From Hydractinia symbiolongicarpus (lineage: Eukaryota > Cnidaria > Hydrozoa > Anthoathecata > Hydractiniidae): a stretch of DNA of 64,000 bases. The notes below the pieces were generated by a model, which was not told the origin of the DNA, did not search any database, and worked only from the letters and a program-made list of their open reading frames with translations. The translations under genes were made by a program, and so were the position numbers. The number at the start of each line of letters is the position of its first letter. Position 1 is the stretch's first letter. Location: assembly GCF_029227915.1 (NCBI RefSeq), contig NC_079875.1:27836001-27900000 (forward strand), in the 5' to 3' direction. Positions 1-9,138 of this stretch are shown piece by piece.

Positions 1-81
1 AGAAAAATCGAATCAGCAAAGTATTCGAAATTTGTCTGTCTGAAATAAACAGTAAATGAAACATACGATCAAAGATAAAAG

Positions 82-555
82 ATGGAGCAAAATAACATTT
101 TATATTTTGAAAGTCAGCCACACGATTTTGCTACGAATGATCAAATACTATTTCCTCAAGCTACGACGCAACAGCAACATGCCGCACATGTCTTCACTCA
201 GAGCTCACCAAAACCAACCTCGTCAATCTTGAGCCAAAACACACAAATATTCGGTCAGAGCGTGCCACAACAACTTCAACCTTCACTCAGCCCCGTATTT
301 CAAAATCCAGAAGATGAAACTTCTGCAAAACCTCAGAAGCGAGGAAGAAAAGGCTTGAAACATGAGAAAGTTTGGAGTAGTGGTGAAACTGAACATTTGA
401 TAAATTTGTGGTCACAACACGAAGTTCTATACAAAGTTAGTTGCCCAGGATATATGGGCAAAAACAAAAAACAACTGGCACTTGTAGCGATTGCAGCCGA
501 GCTAAATTGTAGCGAGCGCACATATTCCAACATGAGACAAAACGAGGCTTTGTAG
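82..555 (+). pseudogene. MADF/Myb-SANT-like DNA-binding protein of Harbinger, 3' truncated
   Basis: The 157-residue frame has a Gln/Ser/Pro-rich N-terminal half, a basic patch (KPQKRGRKG, about residues 84-92) and then a MADF/Myb-like start (KVWSSGETEHLINLW, near residues 96-110) with a second helix around KKQLALVAIAAELN. In PIF/Harbinger transposons such a protein accompanies the transposase, helping nuclear import and binding the element's ends. The last ~10 residues are antisense of the transposase gene, so the natural C-terminus is missing. The ATG at 82 is the first in frame and follows an AT-rich leader. Family assignment is by motif; the truncation is seen directly. Confidence 0.65.
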
Positions 556-1189
556 TTGTAGTATGTTGAACCGCTAAGCTTAGGATGGTACAGAGCAATA
601 TGTTTTCCATCCATTGCCCCAATGCAATTTGGAAATTGCCACATCGTTTCGAATTCAGATGCAATTTCAAGCCAGTCGTCTTTGTTTTCGGGGAACTTGA
701 GGAAATCATCTTTTAGTGTATCATATAATGCTTGACAAACCTGAGGAATAAATGGGGCAATGGTTGAAATACCAACAGAATAGTGATGATGTAAGCTAGT
801 AAAATTCTCCCCAGTAGCGAGAAAGCGCAAAGTTATTGTCAGCTTCAACTCCGGCTCCAAAGGTTTCCGTAAATGCGTTGTCTTCTTCGTTAATTTACTT
901 CTGACTTTCTCAAGTAAAAGCTAAACAAAAGGATTCACATGAATATCAAGTTAAAAATTATATTCACCTCATATATGTCTGGGCTCATTCGCAGGTATTT
1001 GCGGAAACTCTCTTCGTCATACAAACGTAGTTCTTGCACTAAGTTATCGTAAACACCGATCGATTTTCGTTTTTTCATCCACTCCTTCACCCAAATTCTA
1101 CGCGTAACCTTAGGTTTGGAAAAGTTTGTCGGAAGTAAAGTTGTAGCAATAATAATCGCAGCAACCGCTTTTCTCTGTTCCTCAGACAT
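545..1189 (-). pseudogene. PIF/Harbinger (HARBI1-like) transposase, two exons, C-terminus deleted
   Basis: Exon 1 (1189 down to 968) starts with an ATG and contains RRIWVKEWMKKR and the helix ELRLYDEESFRKYLRMSP, typical of the N-terminus of HARBI1-like transposases. A 47-bp intron (967-921, GT..AG) joins in frame to exon 2 (920 down), which continues LLLEKVRSKLTKKTTHLRK and reaches the first catalytic block, CIGAMDGKHIAL, where D is the first acidic residue of the DDE triad. The frame then runs into antisense sequence of the neighbouring MADF gene at about 545-560. The second D and the E are absent, so this protein cannot catalyse transposition. Confidence 0.8.
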
Positions 1190-1324
1190 TTTGAATTACA
1201 ACAAAATTTAAATGGACAATTAAAGAGACATTTAAAGAGACAATTTGCAATAATTCGAAATATTTTCCAATATAATGAATTCAATAATTTTCAATTGATA
1301 TCATTATTCACAAATATATTGCTG

Positions 1325-2071
1325 TCAATATTTTTCTATATATTGCTGTAATGTGAAACGGCCTTTATGGTTATTTTCCAAATCATTTTCAAGAAGTATA
1401 GTAGGTTGGCAATCATTGTAATCATCGAATTTACCCGCTAAATAGTAATTAGCAAGAAAATTTGCATAACAAAATTGATCTAAAACAGCATATTTCCCCT
1501 TATCAAAGTTCAAATCAGGTCTATCAACATAACGATCAAGCATATTCCTTTGAAATACATCACAGCTATCTTCAGGCAGTTCATCAATCTTCTCTTTACT
1601 CAGGCATATTCTATATCGCTTTTCAGGTAAATTTGTATTTGCAAATACAACTTTAGGAAATGTTCGTCTGAGCCAAAGTTCAGGCATTAATAAGTAAACA
1701 GCTTCCTGAATTGAGCACTGCCTCTTTGTTGTGAAAATGCGTGCTACTGATCTCATCTGTTTAACATATGTCTTATCCGAACAGAAAGCCTCTTTTGCAG
1801 CTTGTTTCATTGCTTCTGATGTCTCATCCTCACATTTGGAGATGTAGGCACATATGTATGTGACAGCTTTATAATGATTAAACACTGGCTGAATATTAAC
1901 ATTAGCTGCCCATGCTAGTAAGCCTTCTTCAAAATAATTGTTCACAAAACAAGAATTTGGTGGTCGTCTCAAGTGAAGCTGGAAATCATTATCACTGGAA
2001 ATACCTAGTGCATGATAATATTCATTTTCAGTAATATTAAGTTTATTCAAGATGTCTGTTATAGTAGGCAC
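1325..2071 (-). CDS. Helentron Rep C-terminal part with catalytic tyrosines
   Basis: This continues the Rep protein in a shifted frame (readable sense begins near 2090). The segment AVTYICAYISKCEDETSE around residue 70 carries two tyrosines spaced as in the Y2 motif of Helitron Rep proteins, and LDQFCYANFLANYY with the Lys-rich end matches the linker before the helicase. A normal Helitron protein continues for some 600 residues of PIF1-type helicase; here there is a stop at 1325. The listed initial residue is a GTG, not a real start. Likely inactive because of the frameshift and the missing helicase. Confidence 0.8.
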   Translation of the reverse strand: MPTITDILNKLNITENEYYHALGISSDNDFQLHLRRPPNSCFVNNYFEEGLLAWAANVNIQPVFNHYKAVTYICAYISKCEDETSEAMKQAAKEAFCSDKTYVKQMRSVARIFTTKRQCSIQEAVYLLMPELWLRRTFPKVVFANTNLPEKRYRICLSKEKIDELPEDSCDVFQRNMLDRYVDRPDLNFDKGKYAVLDQFCYANFLANYYLAGKFDDYNDCQPTILLENDLENNHKGRFTLQQYIEKY

Positions 2072-2087
2072 CTGCTCAAAGTTCTCG

Positions 2088-3029
2088 TTATCTGAATATA
2101 GAATATTTTTCTGCCTTTGGATTTAAATTACAATCAATATAAGCCTTGACCTTATTTAATATTGCCTCTCGTTTTTCGAAAATTATGCTACGTTCAGCAG
2201 GGTTTAAGTTCTCACAAAGTGGCAGAGCAACAATAGTCTTTTCAGAGAAAAAACGACCAAACTGGTATCGACAACTTTCATTTTTATATTTTCTGCACGA
2301 TTTTGAGTGAGAATGTACCTGATAAGAGGTTATTAAATTAAACAATTCTAAATTCTGTTCTCGTTCTGGAACTTTTGCCTTGATAATTGCATCAACAAAT
2401 CTAATATATTCATTAACGTTCTGCCTGGTCAAGGTTGGTGCATTCAGAACCCACAAAAAAGAATGGATGTGTGGACTACCACGAATCTGGAATTCAACAC
2501 GAATAGCATGATAGGTAACTTTGCCAAGAGGTCCATCTACAATGATTTCTTTGAAAAAATATTCGACACAGTATTGGAAATAGCGAGCTAGTAGAACAGG
2601 GTTTAAATTTAAAAACCGGCATCGTTCAAAGTAGGTCATATTGATGATTTCCTCATCAGACAGATTTTCACCATTCAGTTTGGCAATTATTGATATTAGT
2701 TCATTCCACCTCAAATCAGCACAACTTAAAGTCATAAAGAAAGTTGGGAGACCAAGCTGTTTTACCATAGATAGAACCTCTGAAAGAAATCGCCTCCAAT
2801 AGGCTGGTGTTCCCTTCACAGGACTCATGAATTGAAAGCCTTTATCTTCCGGAATAAAAGACTTTACAGCCTCTGGAAAATTTCTTGACAACATTCCTGC
2901 TGTAAGAGAATCAGTTGAAACTTTTTTCATGGCAATATTAATTTGGCTGTTCAGATTGAGTTGTTGGATGGTAGATAATGCATAAAATATATAATCAGAG
3001 TCCTCCACAAACTTTTGTGTATAATTCAA
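2088..3029 (-). CDS. Helentron Rep N-domain (Helitron_like_N, HUH endonuclease)
   Basis: This 313-residue frame holds the Helitron-like N domain: PVKGTPAYWRRF, then FFMTLSCADLRW, and the metal-binding HUH motif in the block EFQIRGSPHIHSFLWVLNAP (H-x-H). These residues position the metal for cleavage of one DNA strand at the element's end during rolling-circle transposition. It ends at a stop at 2088, but the same protein continues in the next frame from about 2090, so one frameshift separates it from the tyrosine part. The protein would act in the nucleus on element DNA. Confidence 0.85.
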   Translation of the reverse strand: MNYTQKFVEDSDYIFYALSTIQQLNLNSQINIAMKKVSTDSLTAGMLSRNFPEAVKSFIPEDKGFQFMSPVKGTPAYWRRFLSEVLSMVKQLGLPTFFMTLSCADLRWNELISIIAKLNGENLSDEEIINMTYFERCRFLNLNPVLLARYFQYCVEYFFKEIIVDGPLGKVTYHAIRVEFQIRGSPHIHSFLWVLNAPTLTRQNVNEYIRFVDAIIKAKVPEREQNLELFNLITSYQVHSHSKSCRKYKNESCRYQFGRFFSEKTIVALPLCENLNPAERSIIFEKREAILNKVKAYIDCNLNPKAEKYSIFR

Positions 3030-3058
3030 GAGACGTTGGTTAAAATACTTTACTGGAC

Positions 3059-3610
3059 TCAGTTTAATATCTGACCACTTTCATCCCTGCTATGAGAGTC
3101 AAAGAGATAAATGTAATTTTTATCCCATATGATAGCAACACTGTAACCACTTGTGGTAAATATTAAACCAGTACCAACTGTTTCTGAATTCATTTGTCCA
3201 TGAGCTAAGAAGTAATGTTCATCACCCAAAAGAGCTGACGTACTACTCAGGAGACTTATAGCAATTTGAAAACGATCAATATTGATAGATGTTGGTAACT
3301 CATAACATGCCTTGGGTCTGTTGAAATTTAACTGCTTAAAATTAGCATCGCCATGTTCTAAGATGTTATCTAAATCAAATGATTTCCAAACAGAAATTCT
3401 TTTGAGTTGGGACCAACATATAGCTAGAATAGCATTGCACATACACTGAATACCAGCAGTTTCACCAAACTTTTTGTCACCTTGATTAAATGACCCATTA
3501 ACTGATTTAATATGGTAAGCCGGACCTGGATTAGATACAATATCCCCGCACAATAATAATAGAAGTTTGTGCAAGAAAGAAGATATCGTAAAAACATGGC
3601 AGAAAAACAT
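3059..3610 (-). CDS. Helentron N-terminal region: 2A-like signal plus cysteine-peptidase-like domain
   Basis: The frame begins with a hydrophobic stretch (LLLLL near residues 16-20) running into CGDIVSNPGP at residues 21-30, a good match to the 2A consensus D-x-E/x-x-NPGP, cut between G and P during translation. Such 2A-with-hydrophobic-leader sequences are known at the N-terminus of invertebrate retrotransposon and NLR proteins, where they can also act as signal sequences. After it comes a domain with GDKKFGETAGIQCMCNAI (Cys of a papain-like nucleophile box) and later YIYLFDSHSR (probable His box), resembling the C76-like deubiquitinase domains of Helentron proteins. It is followed by a different frame at 3029, so one break separates it from Rep. 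Confidence 0.65.
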   Translation of the reverse strand: MFFCHVFTISSFLHKLLLLLCGDIVSNPGPAYHIKSVNGSFNQGDKKFGETAGIQCMCNAILAICWSQLKRISVWKSFDLDNILEHGDANFKQLNFNRPKACYELPTSINIDRFQIAISLLSSTSALLGDEHYFLAHGQMNSETVGTGLIFTTSGYSVAIIWDKNYIYLFDSHSRDESGQILN

Positions 3611-3620
3611 AATTAGCTAG

Positions 3621-4010
3621 TTACATGAAATAAAATAATACACTAAGTCAATGGAATGATGAATAATATTCAGCACGACGTACCTTGGTACCTAAAGCAG
3701 CTTCCCCAGGTATTGAAAAGAATTTCGTAGAAATGTGAAAACACAGCTAAGAGTGCTTCGATTCTCAGCGGGCAGTGCGCATGCTTCGACTTCAGCGGTA
3801 GCGATGCATAAACGACTGGTCTGTGGTCTGCAAAATACGGGTTAAGACACGCACAACATGATAAGAAGCGGGAAATAGGGTCGCGGAAAAAAAGAAGAAT
3901 TATGGCGCGGGGGAGCGGGTAAGTTACAATATTCGGTCAGATCGCATGTCACTTTTGGTCGCACAAGCCGAAACCAATACACTCCTCTCCTCCGGGACGA
4001 GTGTAATAAT
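3621..4010. other. Non-coding stretch between Helentron and SINE-like repeat
   Basis: No convincing coding exon is visible. It is locally richer in CpG and G+C than its surroundings (3770-3930), which fits an element promoter or 5' untranslated region of the Helentron, but no defined motif was found. Confidence 0.3.
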
Positions 4011-4269
4011 TTACAAAGAGGTGGCAAGCCACCGCAATGATGAACTCAACCTGTTAGGTCTTTGGAAACAAGCTAGAGGTTGTACTCCTCTAGATAATAT
4101 GCCTCTAAAAGCACAATTCTCCCTTTATACAAGGAATTAAAAAATATATATAAAAAAAATAAAAGAAAAAGGACACAACACATTTGAAAAGAAGAACAGA
4201 ACTTTAACCAAGGGCAAGTAGGTTTCGACCCATATTTCTGAACCTAAGTACCCTGGATCACTGCGCAAA

Positions 4270-4565
4270 ATGTCTCCGTATACGTAAATATAATTTGCGT
4301 GTCATAAATTCATTATACCCGAATAAGCGGAAATATACGAAAAGTCTGTGCACGATGTTCGTATATTTCAGTATAGGCGTAAACGGTTACGTATATTTTT
4401 GTTATACACAAGGTTTTACGTATTCGTAATAATTTCGTTGAGCTTCTTAAACCCAGGGTTCGTTTATTATTTTTCTCAGTTTATTTTTGGCAGAAAAAGA
4501 TCACAATTTTACGCAGTCGAACTTTCTCTTTACGTATTTTACACGCGCTATTTTATATAACCGTA
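4270..4565. repeat. Left subterminal repeat block (CGTATA-type motifs)
   Basis: Short motifs such as CGTATAC, CGTATATT and ACGTATTT occur many times in both orientations over about 300 bp just inside the left end. In CACTA elements such subterminal repeats bind the element-encoded DNA-binding protein. The matching block is at the right end (7310-7530). Confidence 0.6.
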
Positions 4566-5657
4566 GCGTATTTTAAACCCAGCCTAAGATCCCTATTTTT
4601 AATTTTCTCATTTTGATTCAACTTATGCATCCTGCCCTAGCTGTTAGTGAAATAATTCTATTTTTAGACACGAATACTCGAGGCGTTTTGTCTGTCTGCC
4701 AGCTCTTTCCGCCCAGAGACGACAAGCTTGGACATTTTCACTAGAGCAACCACGTCCCAACTTTAGAAAAAACAAATACAATAACAAATTTTAACGCAGC
4801 CTTGCCTTGCGCCAGCCGTTAATTACTTCTAGTTTTAGAAATAACGGAAAGTTCGAATTAAGCGGCATTCAAATTAACGGACGTCTACTGTATGCTAATT
4901 ATGCTAAAACTATGCAGCAAGACAAGGACTCACAGTTATGCTTGCAATATGCTTATTTTTTCACTAACCCTGAGCCTAAATATTCTTATAAACGTTATGC
5001 TTAGGAAAAAAAAACATGTACTCCTTTTTTGTTGTAGTTTTAGATTCCAAACTGCTAAAAAAAGCCAAAAACAAACCTTGATTACGTTGATTTTCTTGAA
5101 CTTTCCAAGTTCCATCTCGTTAATATAATTCTCTGTGACGAAAATATGCAGAATGAGATAGACTTTCGCTGCAATGGGGACATAACATCCGTTTCTTTAT
5201 TCGAGGCATAAAAAAAGTTTAAATTATAAGGAAGAAAAAACTAAGGTTTGTCTGCTTTTTCTTTCCTTGCATTTACAGAACGTAACTCGCGCGCAATCTT
5301 TTTAGCTCTTTATCTTGAATGATGTTTTACAATATTAGGGGGTCAATAATAGCATAAAAGCCATCTTTAACGTCCTTAAAAATAATTATTTAATAAAATG
5401 TTAAATTATTTTCGCGAAAAACTCTTGTTCTATTGATAATATTTTATTGTGAATACATTTTGTTTTGACTATTTTAAAACATTAAAATTATTAATATTAT
5501 TTTTACCCCCTATCTCATCGCAATTTGTATCGGGAGTTTATTTTATTACAATGGCCTAAACGCTCAAAAAAAAGTTTTGCTCGCACCCCCTGAAGACAAA
5601 TTCCATTCAGGTTTCAAAAGAACGGTACAGTCAGGAGCAGCAAACTTGAAGAAAGCA

Positions 5658-7117
5658 TGGCATCTTCGTTTTATGGAAATACTTCTACTGCCACAACTCC
5701 AGTGGCAAAAAAAGAGCCAAGGTTCTAAATCCAACAACACTGCCACGTAAAAACTCAACCAAATGTGCTTCACGAAGCCCTGATGTGATGTTTAGGTATG
5801 TAGCTAGCTAGCTAGAGCTAAAATGATTATGTTCTCCATGCCATTACTTTTCACTAACATAAGTAATTTGGTTTATTTCAGATTACAGCAACAGAATGAA
5901 AGTTTAGAGGAAACTTCATTTGAGGAAGAAAATAATGCTTCACCACGGATGTTGCGGTAATAACATAATAACATTACAATAACTTGCCCACTCACTGCTT
6001 ACATGGTGTTGAAGCACCCTCATAAAAAACAATATATTTCCTAAATTTTAATTTTACTTGTAATAAATAATTTGGCGTAATTTTTTTCGCCTCAGACAGT
6101 GCGAGAAGAATTTTCCTCAATTGGGGTATATTGTATATATACCCCAGATCGAGATCGTTCTTGTTACTGCCATGCATATTTTGTACTTTATTTCATATTT
6201 TTTTATACAGGGCTCTCACTAACGTTAATGATGCACTGAGAAAGAGGATTTCATTGCTGGAATCTCAAATTCAGAACAACAATGTAAGAATAGAAAATGT
6301 GGAAAGTTCACTTGTAGATGTAAACAATAAATGTGCGAATCAATTTGATGATTCAAAAAAAGGGAAATTGCCACCAGAATTAACTGTAAGTTAATGAAAA
6401 GTCATTTATTTTCATGACATATTATATCCAGTATTTAGGTACCTTTTCTTAATTTTTTGCAACTGATGAAAAGGTTTGCTCAAATTTTAAGAGCTTTAAG
6501 TACAGAGATCGAATTAACGGTTCGCAGATTGCGAGCCAATATCCACTATTTGCGAACCATTTTTTAACATTTTTGAACTAAGAAATGGTTATTTCGCTCA
6601 TTTTAGCAACTTGTTCGAAATGCATACAGAAGTATAAAGGATGAGAGTACTTGGAATTTTTTAGAGAGGTAAGGTTGATTCTCTAAAATGTATATAACCA
6701 TTTTCCTGCACTTCCAAGATAATACTTGTAAAGACTGTCCACATTATTTTATCAGATGCTTGTTTGATTGTTGGAATATAAATTTTATATTATGATAGGA
6801 AGTAACTCAATACTTTAACTTTATAGATTTGACTCCATACACAACAGTAGAATAACTAATTTGATTTGCCAAATTGTAAAAGACAGCAACGAAAATCCCT
6901 ATGCTCCATCTTTAATGCACAGTGAGTAACTACTGTTTCTTACCATAAGGCGTAAATTTATTTTGGTATTTTACATAATTGAATTGTTTGTTTATATATA
7001 ATAGGGTCGTGTAGCAGATATTATTCTACCCTGAAACGAAAAGAAAAGGAGGAAGATAATGATAGAAATAGTGAATTAAAACGTAAAAGAAGGCAAAGGT
7101 TGACCCACTGTTGTTAA
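5658..7117 (+). CDS. Six-exon coiled-coil/basic protein carried by the CACTA-like element
   Basis: Exons 5658-5795, 5882-5956, 6211-6385, 6607-6668, 6827-6921 and 7005-7117 join in phase with GT..AG introns to about 219 residues ending in TAA. Exon 3 has a heptad-like segment (NDALRKRISLLESQIQNNN), exons 4-5 a Ser/Asn-rich middle (RITNLICQIVKDSNENPYAP), and exon 6 a Lys/Arg-rich tail that could be a nuclear localisation or DNA-binding region. The start MASSFYGNTSTATTPVAKK at 5658 is in a different frame from the rest of exon 1; an A7 run at 5707-5713 marks where the frames change, so either one base is wrong or lost, or the true start is elsewhere. I do not recognise the family. As sole cargo it could be an accessory terminal-repeat-binding protein, or a captured gene. 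Confidence 0.6.
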
Positions 7118-7309
7118 CAAATAATAGATAATGTTTTTAAAACGTGATTTTTTGTATATATTTTTTAATTACTAATTTAATTTTTTACAACTATTTTTCT
7201 AATATTTTTTCTTACGGTTTCTTTTAGCTGAAATTTAGTCTTGTACGTTATAATTAAATCGTTCTGATTAATAAACTCAATAGCTGCATTAGCTTCCGTG
7301 TGATATAAT

Positions 7310-7530
7310 ACGACGCGAATATTTTCGTATACAACTTAAACGTAAATATACGGCATGTATATTCAAGACGTGTCAAGGCTGCGATATTATCGTATACTCC
7401 GGGGTCCCTATACGCAAAGTATATTTTCGTATTCCACCATAGTATACAAAGAAAAACGCTTCAGTATATTTACGTATATTGACGGTATACGAAAAAAAAC
7501 TCAGACTTATATTATCGTATATTCAGTATT
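7310..7530. repeat. Right subterminal repeat block (CGTATA-type motifs)
   Basis: Repeated CGTATA, GTATATT and TATACG motifs occupy the 220 bp inside the right end, mirroring the left block. Their shared content supports the ends of the element. Confidence 0.6.
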
Positions 7531-7588
7531 TTTGCGCAGTGGATGTCTAGCTGGGTCACCTCGAAGAGGTCCGCGGACCGTCATCAAC

Positions 7589-7885
7589 TGTGCTATTCTT
7601 TGTTTTTAACTCAGGTAATAAGTGGAGTCGTTACTCTCCAAAGACAAGATCATGTGTGATCAAACCCCCCTGCTAATATTTTTTTATTTTATTTATTTAT
7701 TTATTTTTTAACTGGGGTAATAAGTGGAGTCGTCACTCTCCAAAGACAAGACCTAGTATGATCAAACCCCCTTGCTAACTTAATTTTTATTTGATTTTGT
7801 TTTATTTTTGACTGGGGTAATAAGTGGAGTCGTCACTCTCCAAAGACAAGACTGAGTGTAGTCAAGCCCCCTTGCTGACTCATTC
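7589..7885. repeat. Three ~100-bp tandem units, 3' region of the USP retrotransposon
   Basis: The block GGTAATAAGTGGAGTCGT(T/C)ACTCTCC followed by AAAGACAAGA and GTCAAGCCCCCTTGCT recurs at about 7614, 7716 and 7816, separated by T-rich linkers. The same units lie at 62684-62830, again just 3' of a USP gene, and at 55443-55600 in inverted orientation. In the two USP copies the block begins after the shared AACTGTGCTATTCTTTG sequence, which looks like the element's 3' end. Confidence 0.75.
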
Positions 7886-7899
7886 CTGTTAAAATATTC

Positions 7900-9101
7900 T
7901 TATCTCAGCTCTTCTAAAAAGAAAACATATGACTCGTGACTGTTAATAAGGCGGCCATCACAAAAAATACTGCTCTATCGTTGCAATGTATCCACCTGTG
8001 ACCATTTGGTCGAAGGCTATGGTTGTGTAGTAACCATAATTAAGTTGCCGCAATGGTTGATAATAGCCCTTAATTGAAAATTTTTACGAAATTTCACTTC
8101 TCCATCTACGGTTAAAGGTATGGAAAGGTTACCAGGGTAAGCAGTAATACGAGAGGCAATTTTTGACACAAGGCCGTTGGCACTGGCAAAACGTTTTAGC
8201 TGTAAAATGAGATGGGAACCGCACGACACTACCTCTTTCTCAACTAGAGCAGTTTGATGAGCGTTGCAAACATGGCAGAAGTAGGCATTGGTGTCTGACA
8301 ACTCCTCGCTTTCGAAGAAATTATCTAAGGAAGATTGTAACGTAGGGTGCAGAGAAAGTTGGATGCATGGTGCTAAACTTCTGAGGAGCTGGTAATATGA
8401 CATGAATTGCAAGTGATTGATGTCTTGATGCCAATACTAAAAAGACTTCCAAGAAATGGAAAGTCTAATGACAGACCAGGTAGGAGATATTCAAGAACCT
8501 CGGGGACGTCGTGCTGAGGAAAGACATTAAATGCGCTTCCCTGAGCTGAGATATGATGTTTCATAGCACGCAAAAAATGGGAGGGATCAACTGGACTTCT
8601 AGAAACAGCCAAACTTTGAAGAACAACTACAAATGCTTCGCCTAACTTTGAGGTTGTTTTGCTGACAGAAATGGCTTCTTTAACTATTGGAAGGTTATAA
8701 AAACATTGTAAGACGGAGTTTGCATAACATGTGTTTCCCAAGTTTTTTAGACCGCTATTCATAAAATGAGGGTTAGATGGCAATGCGACTGTTGTTTTGG
8801 AAGACCTTGTAGCAAGTTTTTCGGGTTTTTTGATTTTACAAGACTTTGTGTGATTTGTGTAAGATTTCTCAGTGGTTTTTGATTTCTTACATTCCATATT
8901 TGTAACAGAAGAAACTTCAGGAATGATTGGGGCCTTTTCAGGCTCAACCCAAGTGGTAGAATTTCGAGACATCCAGATGTAAAAGGAAGCACTCATGGTA
9001 AAAGTTAGGGATTGTAATAGGGAACGTAAAGGCTTGTTAGGGAAACCAAGGCTACGAAAACAGGTCCTTACTGATTCTGAACAGAAACCCCTTGCACCCA
9101 C
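7900..9101 (-). pseudogene. RT C-terminal tail fused to ubiquitin-specific protease (USP/UCH) domain, copy 1
   Basis: One uninterrupted frame (9101-8373) begins with an RT-type C-terminal tail (GARGFCSESVRTCFRSLGF .. ASFYIWMSR), passes a Lys/Ser-rich linker and enters a USP domain at SGLKNLGNTCYANSVLQCF, whose C is the catalytic cysteine. Further on come HDVPEVLEYLLPGL, a zinc-ribbon CNSC..CHVC pair, LILQLKRF and IINHCGNL before the catalytic His region. USPs cleave ubiquitin from substrates. A frameshift near 8373-8412 and another near 8040 (where the NNGHYTT segment is garbled) inactivate it. Homology to the intact segment of copy 2 makes the domain call strong. Confidence 0.8.
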
Positions 9102-9138
9102 CTTAATGGCAAAGAAATAAAATGTGGTGCTGCTTATA

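Larger units (their letters stand above)
1..1250. mobile_element. PIF/Harbinger element, internally deleted copy
   Basis: Two convergent genes typical of PIF/Harbinger transposons lie here: a MADF/Myb-like DNA-binding protein on the plus strand and an HARBI1-like transposase on the minus strand. Both lose their 3' ends at the same point, near 545-560, so their coding sequences are joined tail to tail. This is what an internal deletion between the two genes would leave. I could not define terminal inverted repeats; the left end may lie outside the window, and the right end is before the Helentron at about 1320. It could only be mobilised in trans. Confidence 0.7.
1319..3620 (-). mobile_element. 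Helentron (Helitron2-type) front half, lacking helicase
   Basis: Three consecutive minus-strand frames give, in order, an N-terminal 2A-like signal plus cysteine-peptidase-like domain, the Rep N-domain with its HUH motif, and the Rep C-terminal part with the tyrosine motif. An intact element would continue into a PIF1 helicase and, in Helentrons, an APE-like endonuclease. Here coding stops at 1325 and the Harbinger copy follows, so the element is truncated. A helicase-endonuclease half of the same kind lies at 44.27-45.64 kb on the other strand, but I cannot show it is the same copy. Confidence 0.8.
4259..7541. mobile_element. CACTA/EnSpm-like DNA transposon, 3283 bp, exact ends
   Basis: The ends are CACTGCGCAAAA and TTTTGCGCAGTG, a 12-bp perfect terminal inverted repeat. 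Bases 4256-4258 and 7542-7544 are both GAT, a 3-bp target duplication. The uninterrupted repeat at 21866-22145 provides the empty site (ACCCTGGATGTCTAGC form), so the insertion is precise. CACTA/EnSpm elements have CACTA or CACTG termini, 3-bp duplications and subterminal repeats; CGTATA/GTATAC motifs are dense in the terminal ~300 bp at both ends. No DDE transposase is present; the only coding content seen is a six-exon gene. It is therefore non-autonomous unless that gene is the mobility gene. Confidence 0.85.
4011..7588 (+). repeat. SINE-like repeat, copy 1, split by an inserted transposon
   Basis: Bases 4011-4258 and 7542-7588 together match a continuous repeat at 21866-22145. The first part includes GGTGGCAAGCCACCGC and the T-arm-like hairpin AGAGG-TTGTACT-CCTCT, close to a tRNA B box; the last part reads GTCTAGCTGGGTCACCTCG. 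The CACTA-type element at 4259-7541 sits exactly between them. The tRNA-like features suggest a SINE, but I see no clear A box or poly-A tail. Confidence 0.7.

Noticed and set aside
3842-4140. Overlapping small frames on both strands
   Set aside because: They cover the SINE-like repeat and a CpG-rich stretch; the reading does not persist in the sister repeat at 21.9 kb.
4011-4140. A functional tRNA gene, because of the T-arm-like hairpin
   Set aside because: No acceptor stem, D arm or anticodon arm could be built around it; the repeat is dispersed in several copies.
4348-4560. 70-codon frame rich in Tyr, Phe and Arg
   Set aside because: It is a translation of the CGTATA subterminal repeats of the CACTA-like element.
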